Origin: Adenophora triphylla var. japonica
Lineage: Eukaryota > Streptophyta > Magnoliopsida > Asterales > Campanulaceae
Direction of reading: 5' to 3'
Assembly: GCA_022495995.1 (NCBI GenBank)
Contig: JAFEMH010000520.1
Span: forward strand, 372,001 to 436,000
Length of the DNA stretch: 64,000 nucleotides
Shown here: positions 28,425 to 39,015 of the stretch, piece by piece
Numbering within the stretch: the first letter of the stretch is position 1
Layout: every line of letters begins with the position of its first letter
The notes under the pieces: model-generated
The model's input: only the letters and a program-made list of their open reading frames with translations
Databases searched by the model: none
What the model was told of the DNA's origin: nothing
Program-made: the position numbers and the translations under genes

Positions 28425-29370
28425 TAGTGGCCAACAGTACGACACCACTGACAACGTCCCTTAAACGGAGCAGGCTGGCGGTTGGTATTGGTGGGAGTAG
28501 GGAGCAGACCAGAACTGGAAGAGGGATTCCTAGGCTGGAAGTTACGAGAAGGGTGTTTGGACGCATAGTTGACTGAGGCAGGGAAGTTGAGAGGGGTAGC
28601 TGTGGTGTGGGAGGTGTGAGAGATAGAGAGTTCCTTGTTGAGAAGCTTTTCATGCAACTCATCAAAGGATATAGGCGTGTCACGACTTTGAACGGCAGAA
28701 ATAACGGATTCAAAGGCTGGGTCATTTAGTTGGTCAAGAACACGCTCGACAATGTCATTGTCATCAAGTGGGCGACCTAGGGAAGCAAGGTGATCGGTGC
28801 AAGATTTTATATCTCGCATATATTCAGTAATGGGACGGGATCCTTTGGTGATATGCTTTAGGCGATCTTTAATTTGCTTAACATGACCTTTGGACGGATT
28901 GGCAAAGTCTTAGCCAGGGTTTGCCAAGCGGCTAGAGAGGTGGAGCAGTGAGAGATGAGGGGAACAAGAGGGGCCGAGAGGGTACCAGCAAGGGCCGAGA
29001 TAATAAGTTGATCTTGCCTAAACCATGTGGTATAGGCAGGATTGGAGATGGTGGTTGTAGCAGCAGGAGGAAGAGGGACGGCTGGGATGGCGGGGGGGTT
29101 GGCTGGCGGAGTAGGGTTGACAGCAGTAGGTGCAGGAAGGGATTTAGGAGGTGCGAGATGTGTACCATCAACAAATTTGTATAAATCATGGCCAATTAGG
29201 GTTGAGACAACTTGGGTTTTCCATGATATGTAGTTTGTGGAGGAGAGTTTGAGGACATGAGCAAGAGATATGACAATAAGTGGGACGGTGGGTTCAGCAG
29301 TATTGGGGAGAAGAGTGAGATCAGAGGAAGACATGGCTGCGAAAATGAAGAGAGGGAGACCTAGGAGCAA
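28425..29370 (-). pseudogene. Element F gag
   Basis: Minus strand: starts near 29370, with LSSTNYISWKTQVVSTLIGH (capsid N-terminus) and a Pro/Ala-rich insert, then a frameshift near 28900. The second frame holds RDIKSCTDHLASLGRPLDDN and DTPISFDELHEKLLNKE. The zinc knuckle CQWCRTVGHYLSQC (CX2CX4HX4C, near 28413-28455) is intact. Confidence 0.88.
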
Positions 29371-29419
29371 CTGTAGGAGAGAAGAGAAAAAATATGGACC
29401 TTGATTTGCTCTGATACCA

Positions 29420-29646
29420 TATGAATTTACAGAGAAATATTGGGAAAACTTGTTTTCATATCATTGATTTTGAGAGTATATATATATAGCCCTAGCTCTA
29501 GCCTTTGAATATGGAAAAGATAATTACAATGTGAAAAATATAAATACTAAGAATAAAGAGATTACATAGAATATTTACATGATATGGTCAATAACTATAA
29601 TTAGGTAAATCAAGATAAATCAATCTTTGCAAATTAATCTTTGTCA
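29420..29646 (-). repeat. Element F 5' LTR
   Basis: On the minus strand it ends CATA, immediately followed by TGGTATCAGAGC. Confidence 0.93.
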
Positions 29647-30279
29647 CTATGATTATATCTAATCTCTTTACAGTTTAAGTTCAACATGGATTCTGTCAAT
29701 CCATCCTTATAAATACAAGTCATACATCACTTTATTTGGTACGTTACTTTTTACATACAGAAACTCTGTCAATTTAGTTTCTCATCTCAAAATCGTGAAC
29801 TTATTCTCACGCCGGAGGGCCTTCGCCGGGCAAGCCCCGGCTTAGTTTACGTGTTTTCTCTTATTTTCAGGCCTAGCAATCGCCGGAGCAAACGATCGCT
29901 TGGATTTGGGCTGATTTGACAATTTTGGCATCATTAATTGGTTCCATTGCCGGGAAATCGACTCAAACACCCTTTGTTTGGCCTGAAAAAAGCTCGTTTG
30001 AAGCCAGATTTCTTGTCGGATAAATTCGGTTTTTAAACGAAAAAGTCTGTTCCGTTTTTGCTCTATTTTCAATTCCCCCGGATTCTGCACATTCGGCCGG
30101 AATCTGCTACTTATTGTTTGAATCAAACGTTTTTGGCCGGAAAATTTTGGCGTTGTTAATATCACAAATTACAATTTCGTGTTAGTGCCAAATTCTGCTC
30201 CAAATTTTGCCTTGAAATCTGGATTATTGAGAAATCCACCCGTTTGGTAATCTGCTGTTTACTAAGTGGTGATTTTCAA

Positions 30280-30790
30280 TGGAAGACGGTCAGTTTGCAA
30301 GTGTTACCAACGAGGAATAGACCCAAGTGAACGGGATCACACCAAATGCCGAGGTGCTTCCTCCTCCTCCACCTCATCCCGAGGGACCACCTCCCCTCGC
30401 CATGACTCTCCGTTCCATGGGGCAGTCGACTGCCGATGGGGCAGGTGCTAATCTTCCTCGTGCCACCCGTTCTCGAGGGAAGAGAGTTGGGAGGAAGATG
30501 ACGAAGAATGCCGACGTCGGCCGAGCTGAAAGCTCCCAACCCGTCGACCGACATACTCTGTTACATAGACAAATGGAGACATTGCAAAGGATTTACGAGA
30601 CATAAGCTGCTCTCTTACAAATGGATCCAGATAATTCCATGACTGAATTCATGCTGCCATCGACGGGCAACTCTCCTGGAAGGGAACAGGGTGAGAGACG
30701 AGGTCCTCCCCTCGATCCTGCTGTACAATCTAAACAGGCCCTTCGAGTTTCTCCCCGTCCTCGGCCTCATAATCAAAGGAACGACAAGGT
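30280..30790 (+). pseudogene. Element G N-terminal gag remnant
   Basis: Starts MEDGQFASVTNEE, then a stop. It continues VLPPPPPHPEGPPPLAMTLR, TRSRGKRVGRKMTKN and HRQMETLQRIYET, then a second stop near 30603, and MDPDNSMTEFMLPSTGN. This fits the low-complexity start of gypsy gag in plants. No capsid or zinc-knuckle part remains. Confidence 0.45.
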
Positions 30791-30890
30791 GACTTGAGAA
30801 GCCAATTGAATTTAGCTTCCGTGATTCTCCCCGTCCTCGGCCTCCGAGATTCTCCCCGTCCTCGGCCTCATAATTAAAACACGGCAATTA

Positions 30891-31216
30891 GTAAAAATTA
30901 CTCGAATCATAAAAAAAAGGGAAAATTCAGGAGATATTATACCAGATTAAGCTTCCGTGGGCACTGAAACTGCAGATTTGTTGTTGTTATTGTTGGTCCA
31001 GAGGATAAATTAGAGCACAAAAAAGATTGTGCCCATCAAAACCCACTAACAATCTTGATTATGGCTTGTTGCCTGAATTGCCAACTACCCAGAAACTAAA
31101 ATTTTTTGTTTTTGCTTAAAGATTACAACTTTATTCAAGTTCCTAAGGTATTGAAAATACAAAAGGGTACCATTAAAGCTAAGGGATTCTGGCTGATGTT
31201 CCTAAGACCCGAAGGA
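30891..31216. other. Unassigned AT-rich stretch
   Basis: No frame, TIR or LTR feature recognised between gag remnant G and the tandem duplication. Confidence 0.4.
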
Positions 31217-31760
31217 TAATATCACTGAACTTGGACTTGTGAAAAAATAAATTACTCCTATATGTTAAGGTATAAAAGTAATTCTAGTCTTATAATATTA
31301 GGTATAGGAACAAATATTATTATTTTTTAAGAAAATGTTAAAAAACGCTTCTTATACCTAATTATAAGAGTATTTTTAGTCTTATACTTTTAGCAATAGG
31401 AGCGAATTGTTTAATAAAATATAAAACTTTTTTATTATTATTAAGAAAAGATGAAAAATTGTGAAAAATACTCTTATACCTTAAGGTATAATATCACTGA
31501 ACTTGGACTTGTGAAAAAATAAATTACTCCTATATGTTAAGGTATAAAAGTAATTCTAGTCTTATACTATTAGGCATAGGAACAAATATTATTATTTTTT
31601 AAGAAAATGTTAAAAAAACGCTTCTTATACCTAATTATAAGAGTATTTTTAGTCTTATACTTTTAGCAATAGGAGCGAATTGTTTAATAAAATATAAGAC
31701 TTTTTTATTATTTTTAAGAAAAGATGAAAAATTGTAAAAAATACTCTTATACCTTAAGGT
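31217..31760. repeat. 272-bp tandem duplication
   Basis: Two adjacent copies (31217-31488 and 31489-31760) starting ataatatcactgaacttgg and ending near the palindrome ATACCTTAAGGTAT. Copies differ by a few substitutions and single-base indels. Each unit has internal echoes of cttatacnnnta and taggnatagga. Non-coding. Confidence 0.9.
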
Positions 31761-32028
31761 ATAAGAGAAATTTTAGTCTTAATACCTTTGGGTATAAGAG
31801 CGACGGGTAGAATTAATGTGTGATCATGAGTTTATGTGAAATTTGGCATCTCGTTTGGAATTTTATGACTTCGATATCTCGCCCATGAATGCTAGGGTAC
31901 AAGGCCTAAAAACAATTCTCATATAATAAAAACTCTGAGAGTTGGCCCATCGAAGCTAATAAACTATGATATGTCATCTGTTCTGAATAAATGTTGCATC
32001 AATCCGTTCTTAATAAATGTTGTATATA

Positions 32029-32310
32029 CTCCCTCCGTCCCGGTTCACTTGGCATCAAAATGAATGGCACAATAACTAAGAAAAAAGAATAAAGTAAAAG
32101 AAATGTGTGGTAGAAAATGAAGAGAGAGAATGAGTGGGGTAAATAGTAGTGTTGGTTGAATAAATTGAGTGGTGGAAAATGAAGAGAGAGAATGAGTGGT
32201 GGGGTAGAGTGAATATAAAATTATAAAAAGTTTGCCATTTTGGGTAGTGCCAAGTGAAGTGGGATGGACCAAAATGGAAATTAGTGCCAAGTGAAGTGGG
32301 ACGGAGGGAG
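32029..32310. mobile_element. Stowaway-like MITE with internal duplication
   Basis: TIRs CTCCCTCCGTCCCGGTTCAC and the complement ending GTGGGACGGAGGGAG; TA on both sides (32027-32028, 32311-32312). Internal repeats aatgaagagagagaatgagt and gccaagtgaagtggga occur twice each. Confidence 0.88.
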
Positions 32311-32595
32311 TATGTTGTATATGATCAACTAAATAAATGTTGCATATGGTAAATTTGGTCAATTAAGTTGAATTTTGACCAAAAAGTTATAAAATTTTGA
32401 TTATCTTCATAATATTCTGAAAATGGTTATTGATACATCAATAAAAACACTATTAATAATTATTTTTAAATTTCTATAAAAAGATAAATAATTTAACTTT
32501 AAATATTATTCAAAGTTTAACTTAGTTAACCAAACGCGATTTAGTTTTGTGTTTTAATCGAGTACGAGCAAAAGATAAGTTTGGGGGTATTTGAT

Positions 32596-33920
32596 TGATG
32601 TGTTTTCACCCATCCAAATGATGTATCCTTAGACCTATTTGGTTCTCAACCTTGAGTGTTTTTTATGAATTTTGAAGTGTTTATGCATACAGGGAATGAA
32701 AGGAGAAAGTCATGAAATGTGATATTAATGAATACAAAAGGAACGATCGCGAGCGAAGCAGCAAAGAATGAAGATTTCAGAAGTACAAAGTTGAGATGGT
32801 CTTGAGTATTCATTACCATTGGATAGTACTCGTCAAGAGATTTCCAACGATATGTGACACATCTCGGTCGGAGTCCGTATGAAGAAGTTATTAGCTACGT
32901 AAGTTTACCGAAAAAGGTACAAGTCAGCGAATCACGAAGGGCGACCCCACAAACGAAGGAGGGAGACTGCAAAAGTGAGCCGAGCTAAGAATTGTTACGT
33001 AGACCACCTGTGTGGTCGCACAAGGTGGTGGTGTGAGGCCGCACAGGCCCTCGGAATCAGCTTCAGCAGTTTTCCTGTTTTGACTCGAATTCGGTCTCTG
33101 TTTCCTAATTTCGACCCCTCCTTCTCCCATGTATAAATAGAACACCCCAGCGATGTTTTGAACTATTATTAACATGTTTTAATTCTATTTTCAAGTTGTT
33201 AACAAGATCTAAGTTTATATTCAAGAATTCCATTGGAGATATGCGCAATTTATTGAAGTTTTGTTGATGTTCGGTATAAACATGTGTGGCTAATTCTTTT
33301 GTTCTACGGAATGGAGCTAATTTATATCAATTATTTATGTATTAATTAATCTTGAAATTAATCAAGGATTGGGTTCATTAAAAGTGATCTTCATCCAAGT
33401 AAAGCTACAAATTACATGTGTAGATGTAATTGACTTTTAAACTAATTTTGTGTGTGGTGATTGACAATTGATTGCATGATTCATACAAATACAAATTTTT
33501 GAATGAATATAATCTAGGTTTTTACAACTGATTGTAAATCAAGATTATAGGTTATTAATCCTAGGGTTTAATGAGTTCTTAAATATTGAGTGTACATTGC
33601 AGAAAACCTAATATTTGAAAAACACTTATTAATTGGCATATTGGTGCGATATACATGAATCTCATTCCGTAGATCCATCTTTCTTGGTATTCGGTAATCT
33701 TTAACTTGTTTTGTTATTTCTTGTTTTAAGTAGTTAATTGTTAAATAAGAATAATAATCAAATTCAAACCCCCTTATTTTATTTGTTTGTTTAACTCTTG
33801 AAAGTTAAATTGTTGATTCATAAATCCCTTTATATTCGACCCTTGACAAGTGCATATTACTACTATGATAATTCGTGCACTTACGAGTTGTTTTTATAAC
33901 AAGTGGGATTTTTTCCATCA
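32596..33920 (+). repeat. Gypsy-type LTR L
   Basis: 1,325 bp from TGATGTG to TCCATCA. A motif cluster with TGTGTGGTCGCACA and GTGAGGCCGCACAGG (33008-33052) is followed by TATA box GTATAAATAG (33131-33140). At 33926-33945, TTTAGCGCCGTTGTTGGGTA matches the plant gypsy tRNA-Asp primer site. Internal sequence is lost within about 100 bp. End sequences resemble solo LTR J. Confidence 0.75.
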
Positions 33921-34009
33921 AGTTTTTAGCGCCGTTGTTGGGTATGCATACATTAACCCTCCTAGCTTTAGCTTAGATTTGATTGATACCATAACTTCAT
34001 CTCTATTTT

Positions 34010-35458
34010 AAGGACTTTAGGCCCATATGTAATGAAGCTTAGACTTCAATTTTTAGATAAGTCCATTTTATAGAATAGGATAAATTAGGCTTGAAGACTG
34101 GCACAAGACTCATTGGATATGAGGTTGAAGTTCAAAAGTTCCAGACCGCTTCATCAAAACCGCTTTAGCAAACTACTCCAAGCAAATTGCTATGTGGAAT
34201 TCTTTGTCTGAAACCGCTCTTGAACAACCATGTGCAAACCACATTAGAGAACCGCACTAGCCAACACTAGCCAACCGCAGTGCAGTTCAATCTTAAGACC
34301 GCACTTATGGAACCTCCTCACCGGTGAAACCGCTCATGACAAACCGCATGCACACCAGACCACTCCAATGATTGATGACTTGAAGTGAACTACATTTGAC
34401 TGTTGGAATCCACGTCAACAATATCAAAAGTCAACCTCCAAATCTTGTCACTTGACCAAGTATCAGACAAGATCTACAAGAATCTTGAAAAGATGTCCTA
34501 AATACCTTAATTGCAGCTGGGGTCTGATTAGCTTTATCTGCAACTGCTGTACCCAAGGACAAAAGTGGATTTGTGGACCAATGGGAAAGCACCAAGACAA
34601 GATTAACTTGCTACCAAGTGTCCAACGGCTATATCCTTGGTGCTTGGGTATAAATACCCCTAATCTTCATCACTTGAAGATTGCTTGAGAAATTGATTTG
34701 TTGTGAGTTCATACGAAGTTGAAGCTCTGTCCAGAAAATATTCAGCCCTTTGAAACTTCATCTTCTACCTTCAAGAAATATTTCCCAGCCCAGAAATCAA
34801 GCCTTATACACCATCAAGAATCATTGTGGTCTACATCTCTTAGATTCAAAGAGCCTTGATCTTGTTCAAACACACACACACCTCACTTGTATAATCACAT
34901 AGATTATTCATTTGAGATACACCGGTTATAGTCTAGGATTTGATCTTCATAGAATAGATTTTAGATCTGAGTATTGATCTTTGTACTTTGTAATCCCTCA
35001 TACTCTAATATAAAATCTAACTCTTAGAAAATCAAAGACTAACCATCTTGGTAGTGGACGTAGATCGTTTACGATTGAACCACTCCAAATATTTTGTTTT
35101 TTATTTCTGCATTTTTATTTACTGTACTTGCTAATTATTTATCTTCATCTCTGTTTGATCTTATATACAGTTATCCATTATTGAGAATTATGTTTGCAGT
35201 TAACTTTGTCAAAACCTCACTTTTTCAGTTTTATAAACCGCACTGAAAATGACTTTACAAATCGCACCTCAAAACCGCTTTGCACCTTCAAATATTCCGT
35301 TGTGCATTTTGCAACTCTACTTGCAGTTTCTTACACACTGCAAGCGGTTTTGTAAGCAAGGGGTTCAGTTTTAAAAAGAGGACAAAAAATTTGTAACAGC
35401 TATTCACCCCCCCCCCTCTAGCTGTTTTTCACCCTTGTTGCCACCTTTGAGACCAACA
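34010..35458 (+). repeat. Copia LTR X (5' LTR of the SIRE-like composite)
   Basis: Ends GAGACCAACA at 35458, just before the primer site. TATA box GTATAAATAC at 34648-34657; many AACCGC motifs (34140-34370 and 35230-35345). The U5 ends in a C run (35406-35418). The left boundary is not resolved. Confidence 0.65.
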
Positions 35459-35460
35459 AG

Positions 35461-35472
35461 TGGTATCAGAGC
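35461..35472 (+). other. Primer-binding site, initiator tRNA-Met type
   Basis: TGGTATCAGAGC two bases after LTR X, the standard plant copia primer site. Confidence 0.88.
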
Positions 35473-35529
35473 AAACACATTTATAAAACCACTGTTTTTC
35501 AAGCTTAACAGCTTGTGTACCGATTCACT

Positions 35530-35730
35530 ATGGCAAACACTAAAACCATGACAACGGTTAATTATTCACACATTCCTGTTTTGGATGAAGAACAATTCGA
35601 CATCTGGAAAGTCCGAATGCTGATCCATTTGGAGACTATTGATGAGATGCTGGTGGAATGCGTGACCAATGGCCCGTTCGTTCCCATGAAGGCCAACACC
35701 AATATGAACCTATTCAAGGTTGTAGTGTAA
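35530..35730 (+). pseudogene. SIRE-like gag start, truncated
   Basis: MANTKTMTTVNYSHIPVLDE and FDIWKVRMLIHLETIDEMLV match the N-terminus of SIRE/Maximus-type gag. The frame leaves the family after MKANTNMN; most of gag and the protease active site are deleted before 35700. Confidence 0.75.
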
Positions 35731-36053
35731 CTTATGGTGGTGGTGCCAAGAGTAATATAGTAGGAAAAGTCATTTTGAATATACTTGGATTTTCTGCTTT
35801 GAAAAATGTTTTGCATGTTGATGGACTTGTAACTAATTTAATTAGTATTAGCCAACTTTGTGATGAGAATCTTGAAGTGAAATTCAATAAAAACACTTGT
35901 GAAGTTTTTTATTGTACCAATAACTGTGTTATGTCAGTTACTAGGTCAAGTAATAACTATTATCTTGTTGAGGATAAACAAGTGTGTCATTATGTGAGAG
36001 TTGATGATGCTACATTGTGGCATCAAAAGTTGGGTCATGTCCTTTTTCGCAAG
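35697..36053 (+). pseudogene. SIRE-like protease tail and GAG-pre-integrase
   Basis: VTYGGGAKSNIVGK, NVLHVDGLVTNLISISQLCD and TLWHQKLGHVLFRKV are typical of this lineage. The frame enters GC-rich insert sequence (ARRRLGGEARP) at about 36054 and stops. Confidence 0.85.
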
Positions 36054-36590
36054 GTTCTAAAAATCGCTAGGCGGCGCCTAGGCGGCGAGGCCAGGCCTAG
36101 CGCCTAGAGCGCCTAGGCGGGGCCGAGGCGGAGCCTAGGCGGGGCCGCGAATTTACACACATTTTTATATATATTCCATAGTTTTTGTCCATAGTGACAA
36201 ATTCAAGAGGATAAATATATAAATCTTGAACAACTCAACTATGGGTCAGGGCATTTCGGTCATTGAACCATAACATTAGAAGACGGATAAAAACTTCAGA
36301 AGGCCGTTTGAGGCCCTTAGAAGCGTTTTTTGGCCTATTTATGGGCCGCTCAAGGGGCATAGCCCTATTACTTTTGTTCCTCTCGAAAAGACGGTCGTTT
36401 TGATATGCTGTGCGTCCCGTAACTCCTCCGGAATCAAAAGTTACACCTGTTACGGTCGAACGCATCTAAAAACTCGAAGGCCAACTCTTCGACCGCCTAG
36501 ACCGCCCAATCCCGCCTAGCCCCGCCTAGTCCCGCCTAATCCCGCCCAGGCGCCTAGACCGCCTAGCGCCTAATTGCCCCGCCTAGCCTA
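36054..36590. mobile_element. GC-rich inverted-repeat MITE in the pre-integrase region
   Basis: Left end has repeated GCCTAGGCGG units (36066-36150). The right end (36495-36590) has the complementary CCGCCTAG units. It interrupts WHQKLGH...from the following CEDCLKGKQTRVAHS. Boundaries are approximate; AAG on each side may be a 3-bp target duplication. Confidence 0.7.
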
Positions 36591-37676
36591 AGTGGTATAC
36601 CTAGTCTGGACATAAGTAAGAAAATCATATGTGAAGATTGTCTCAAAGGTAAACAGACACGTGTTGCCCATAGTACTACCCAACATCATGAGGAGTACTC
36701 TGGAACAACCCACTGCTTACAACTTGTGCATTTGGATTTAATGGATCCAGTTGAGGTAGAAAGTTTAGGAGGCAAGAGATATACTTTTGTCATAGTTGAT
36801 GATTTTTCTAGATTTACTTGGGTGTATGTTTTGAAAGAAAAATCAAAAACTTTTGAAAAGTTTAAGATCTTACATGCTAAAATCAAAAACATGTTTTGTT
36901 CTCTTATCATACGAATAAGGTCTGATCATTGAAAGGAATTTGATAATTCTCTATTTTCAACTTTTTGTGAATTAAAAGGAATTCAACATTGATTTTTTGC
37001 TCTCAAAACATCTCAACAAAATGGGGTGGCTGAAAGAAAAATTAGGACCTTACTTGAAATGGCCCATGTGATGTTGTTTTCAAAAAGAATTTCAAAAAGA
37101 TTTTGGGCTGAGGCCTTAAACACGGCTTGCCACACGGCCAATAGAGTTTTTCTAAGACCCGGTACTAGAATGACACCTTATGAAATTTTGAATGGTAGGA
37201 TACCAAAAGTTTATTATTTTCATACGTTTGGGTGTGTGTATTTTGTTCTAAATGATCGGGATTACTTAGCCAAATTTGACTCTAAAAGTGATAAGGCTAT
37301 ATTTCTTGGGTATGCTCAGGATAGTCGTGCATATAGGGTTTATAACCTTAGGTTAAAAATCATACAAGAATCAGTTAACGTTGTTTTTTATGACTTAGTA
37401 AGTGTTACAGGTGATGGAGTGCAGAAATCTCTATTGATATTGCTGGAAGAGCTGAAGGAACAAAGTAAATCAAGTGATACCACGAGTGCTGACCAGAGTG
37501 TTGCCACTGAAGGGATATCATCTCCGGTATCACCTGAAGCCAGTCCAAAATTGAAATTGACGAACAGTCTGATAATAATGCTGATGTGCATGGAGATTTA
37601 AGAAGGAATCCACCAGCTAGGATCAGAAGAGATCATCCCTCTTCTCAGATTATTGGAGAAGGAAATGAAGGGGTAC
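36591..37676 (+). pseudogene. SIRE-like integrase
   Basis: ICEDCLKGKQTRVAHST (zinc cysteines), LQLVHLDLMDPVEVESLGG (first Asp), YTFVIVDDFSRFTWVYVL, IRSDH then TGA in place of the Gly/Arg codon before KEFDN (second Asp region), QQNGVAERKIRTLLEMA (catalytic Glu), [20 protein letters not shown] and the C-terminal IFLGYAQDSRAYRVYN. The linker to RT is broken by a frameshift near 37560 and by solo LTR J at 37677. Confidence 0.9.
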
Positions 37677-39015
37677 TGATGGATATGTTTTTACACACCC
37701 ATTTCTTATACTTTCTCACTTACTTGGAGTTTGATTTCCCGAGTTTGTCGTGTTTTAATCAATGTTTCTGGAGTTTGTTAAGTACAGGTCTAAACTGCGG
37801 GAAGGTGTGAAATAAAGAACAATTTTGGCGAAATTTGGTGTTACAAGCACCTGTTAGTGATTTGAAGAAATTCAGGAGCAAGGAAAGTGCCCATATTCAA
37901 CTGCTAAGGTGGGCGACCGCCCAGGAATAGGTGGGCGACCGCCCAGATTGATGAAATCCCAAGCGTTGAAGGCTCTGTGCACATGGGCGACTGCCCAAGG
38001 ATCAGGTGGGCGACCGCCCAGGTTGAAGGAGGATTGAAGACAAAACCACTGTACACATGGGCGACCGCCCAGGGCAAGGTGGGCGACCGCCCATGCCCCC
38101 GTTTTCAGAAATTCAGTTTCCTATTTTATGGAGGATTTCATGCCCTTTCCTAATTTTCACCCCTTCTTCCCTAGTTTAAAATAGAATTCTGCAGAAACAA
38201 TTGAATTTTATGCTTTATTGTCCATTGTAAGTTGAAGGCTAGAGGATTGAAGGATTGTTTGTGCTTTAATCATTGGTCCAGGTTTATGCTTTTTTTTCTT
38301 TCAATTTGTGTAATCTTTAGTTGGAACATGAGTAGCTAATTTTCTATTTCATGGATTGGGTATAAACGGTGTCAAAGTTTTATGCTAAATATTTAATTTC
38401 AATTTTAATTAATTTCTTGTTCCACAAAGTTGTTCTTCATCTTATTTAGGGTTTTTATTGGATCATTAACGTGAGCAATAATTACCGGATTAAACTTTGT
38501 GGATTAAATCCAATCGGTTACGTAATTGTATCGAGAAGGTTTAGGTTCATGTATTCCTTGGATTTTTAATGCAATCTTGAATTATTGGGTGACGTAATTG
38601 AAACCCTAGTAATTGAGATTAGAAGAGTTGCAATTCGCACACCAAACCGTCCCAACTCTTGCCTTAGTGAATGAACCCTTGAAATTGATTAAATACTATT
38701 TTATGAATAGCATATTACCGCGACACTGTGAAATCCCAATCCGTGAATTATTTTTAATCTGATAAATTCCTTTGATCTTTGCTTCCGTGCTTTATTTAAT
38801 TGCTTCTTTACGTGTTTAATTGCTTTTCGTCATTAGGTATAAATTAAATCAATTAAAAATCAAAACCCCCCCTCTTTGTTACTTTTTACACCAATTAAAT
38901 CTACTTGTTAAAATCAACGAGTCTCTGTGGTTCGACCCTTGCTCGTGCATATTGCTACACCGGTAGTGAGTACACTTGCTCGGTAATTTATTACATAGTG
39001 GATTTTTGTCCATCA
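37677..39015 (+). repeat. Solo gypsy-type LTR J
   Basis: 1,339 bp, TGATGG...TCCATCA, with no internal region. Flanks GGTAC (37672-37676) and GGTAT (39016-39020) form a target duplication with one mismatch, and the pol linker reads on across it. Six copies of a GGGCGACCGCCC-type palindrome lie at 37911-38095. The TATA-like TTTAAAATAG is near 38175. Confidence 0.88.

Larger units (their letters stand above)
24869..29646 (-). mobile_element. Young Ty1/copia element F nested in G
   Basis: LTRs 24869-25095 and 29420-29646 are both 227 bp and differ at only two positions by eye. Exact target duplication CTATG (24864-24868 and 29647-29651). On the minus strand the initiator tRNA-Met primer site TGGTATCAGAGC (29408-29419) directly abuts the LTR, and the polypurine tract TTGCGGGGGCG starts at 25096. 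All domains are present in order, but several stops and at least one frameshift disable it. Confidence 0.95.
24241..30890 (+). mobile_element. Gypsy-type LTR remnant G with start of gag, interrupted by F
   Basis: LTR sequence runs from about 24241 to 24863 and continues after F from 29652 to 29933 (...GGCATCA). A tRNA-Asp-like primer site TGGTTCCATTGCCGGGAA follows at 29939-29956, typical of plant Ty3/gypsy. A TATA box (TTATAAATAC) is near 29709. A leader and gag start follow, then the element stops without pol or a second LTR. The left limit is uncertain because no target duplication was found. Confidence 0.6.

Noticed and set aside
28186..28725. Second minus-strand frame of 179 codons
   Set aside because: Lies wholly inside the longer gag-protease frame of element F with Leu/Pro/Ser-rich noise composition.
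32591..33990. Target duplication TTGAT for LTR L
   Set aside because: ATTTGATTGAT occurs before the LTR and again 57-70 bp after its end, but not directly at the right end, so it may be chance or a deletion by-product.
35461..35472. tRNA gene fragment
   Set aside because: TGGTATCAGAGC is the complement of a tRNA 3' end and sits directly after an LTR: a primer-binding site, not a gene.
36054..36107. C-terminal extension ARRRLGGEARP as part of the pre-integrase protein
   Set aside because: It is translated MITE sequence; the real frame resumes at about 36591.
37911..38095. CRISPR-like short palindromic repeats with spacers
   Set aside because: The GGGCGACCGCCC units have irregular spacing, sit inside a solo gypsy LTR and occur in a eukaryotic genome with no cas genes.
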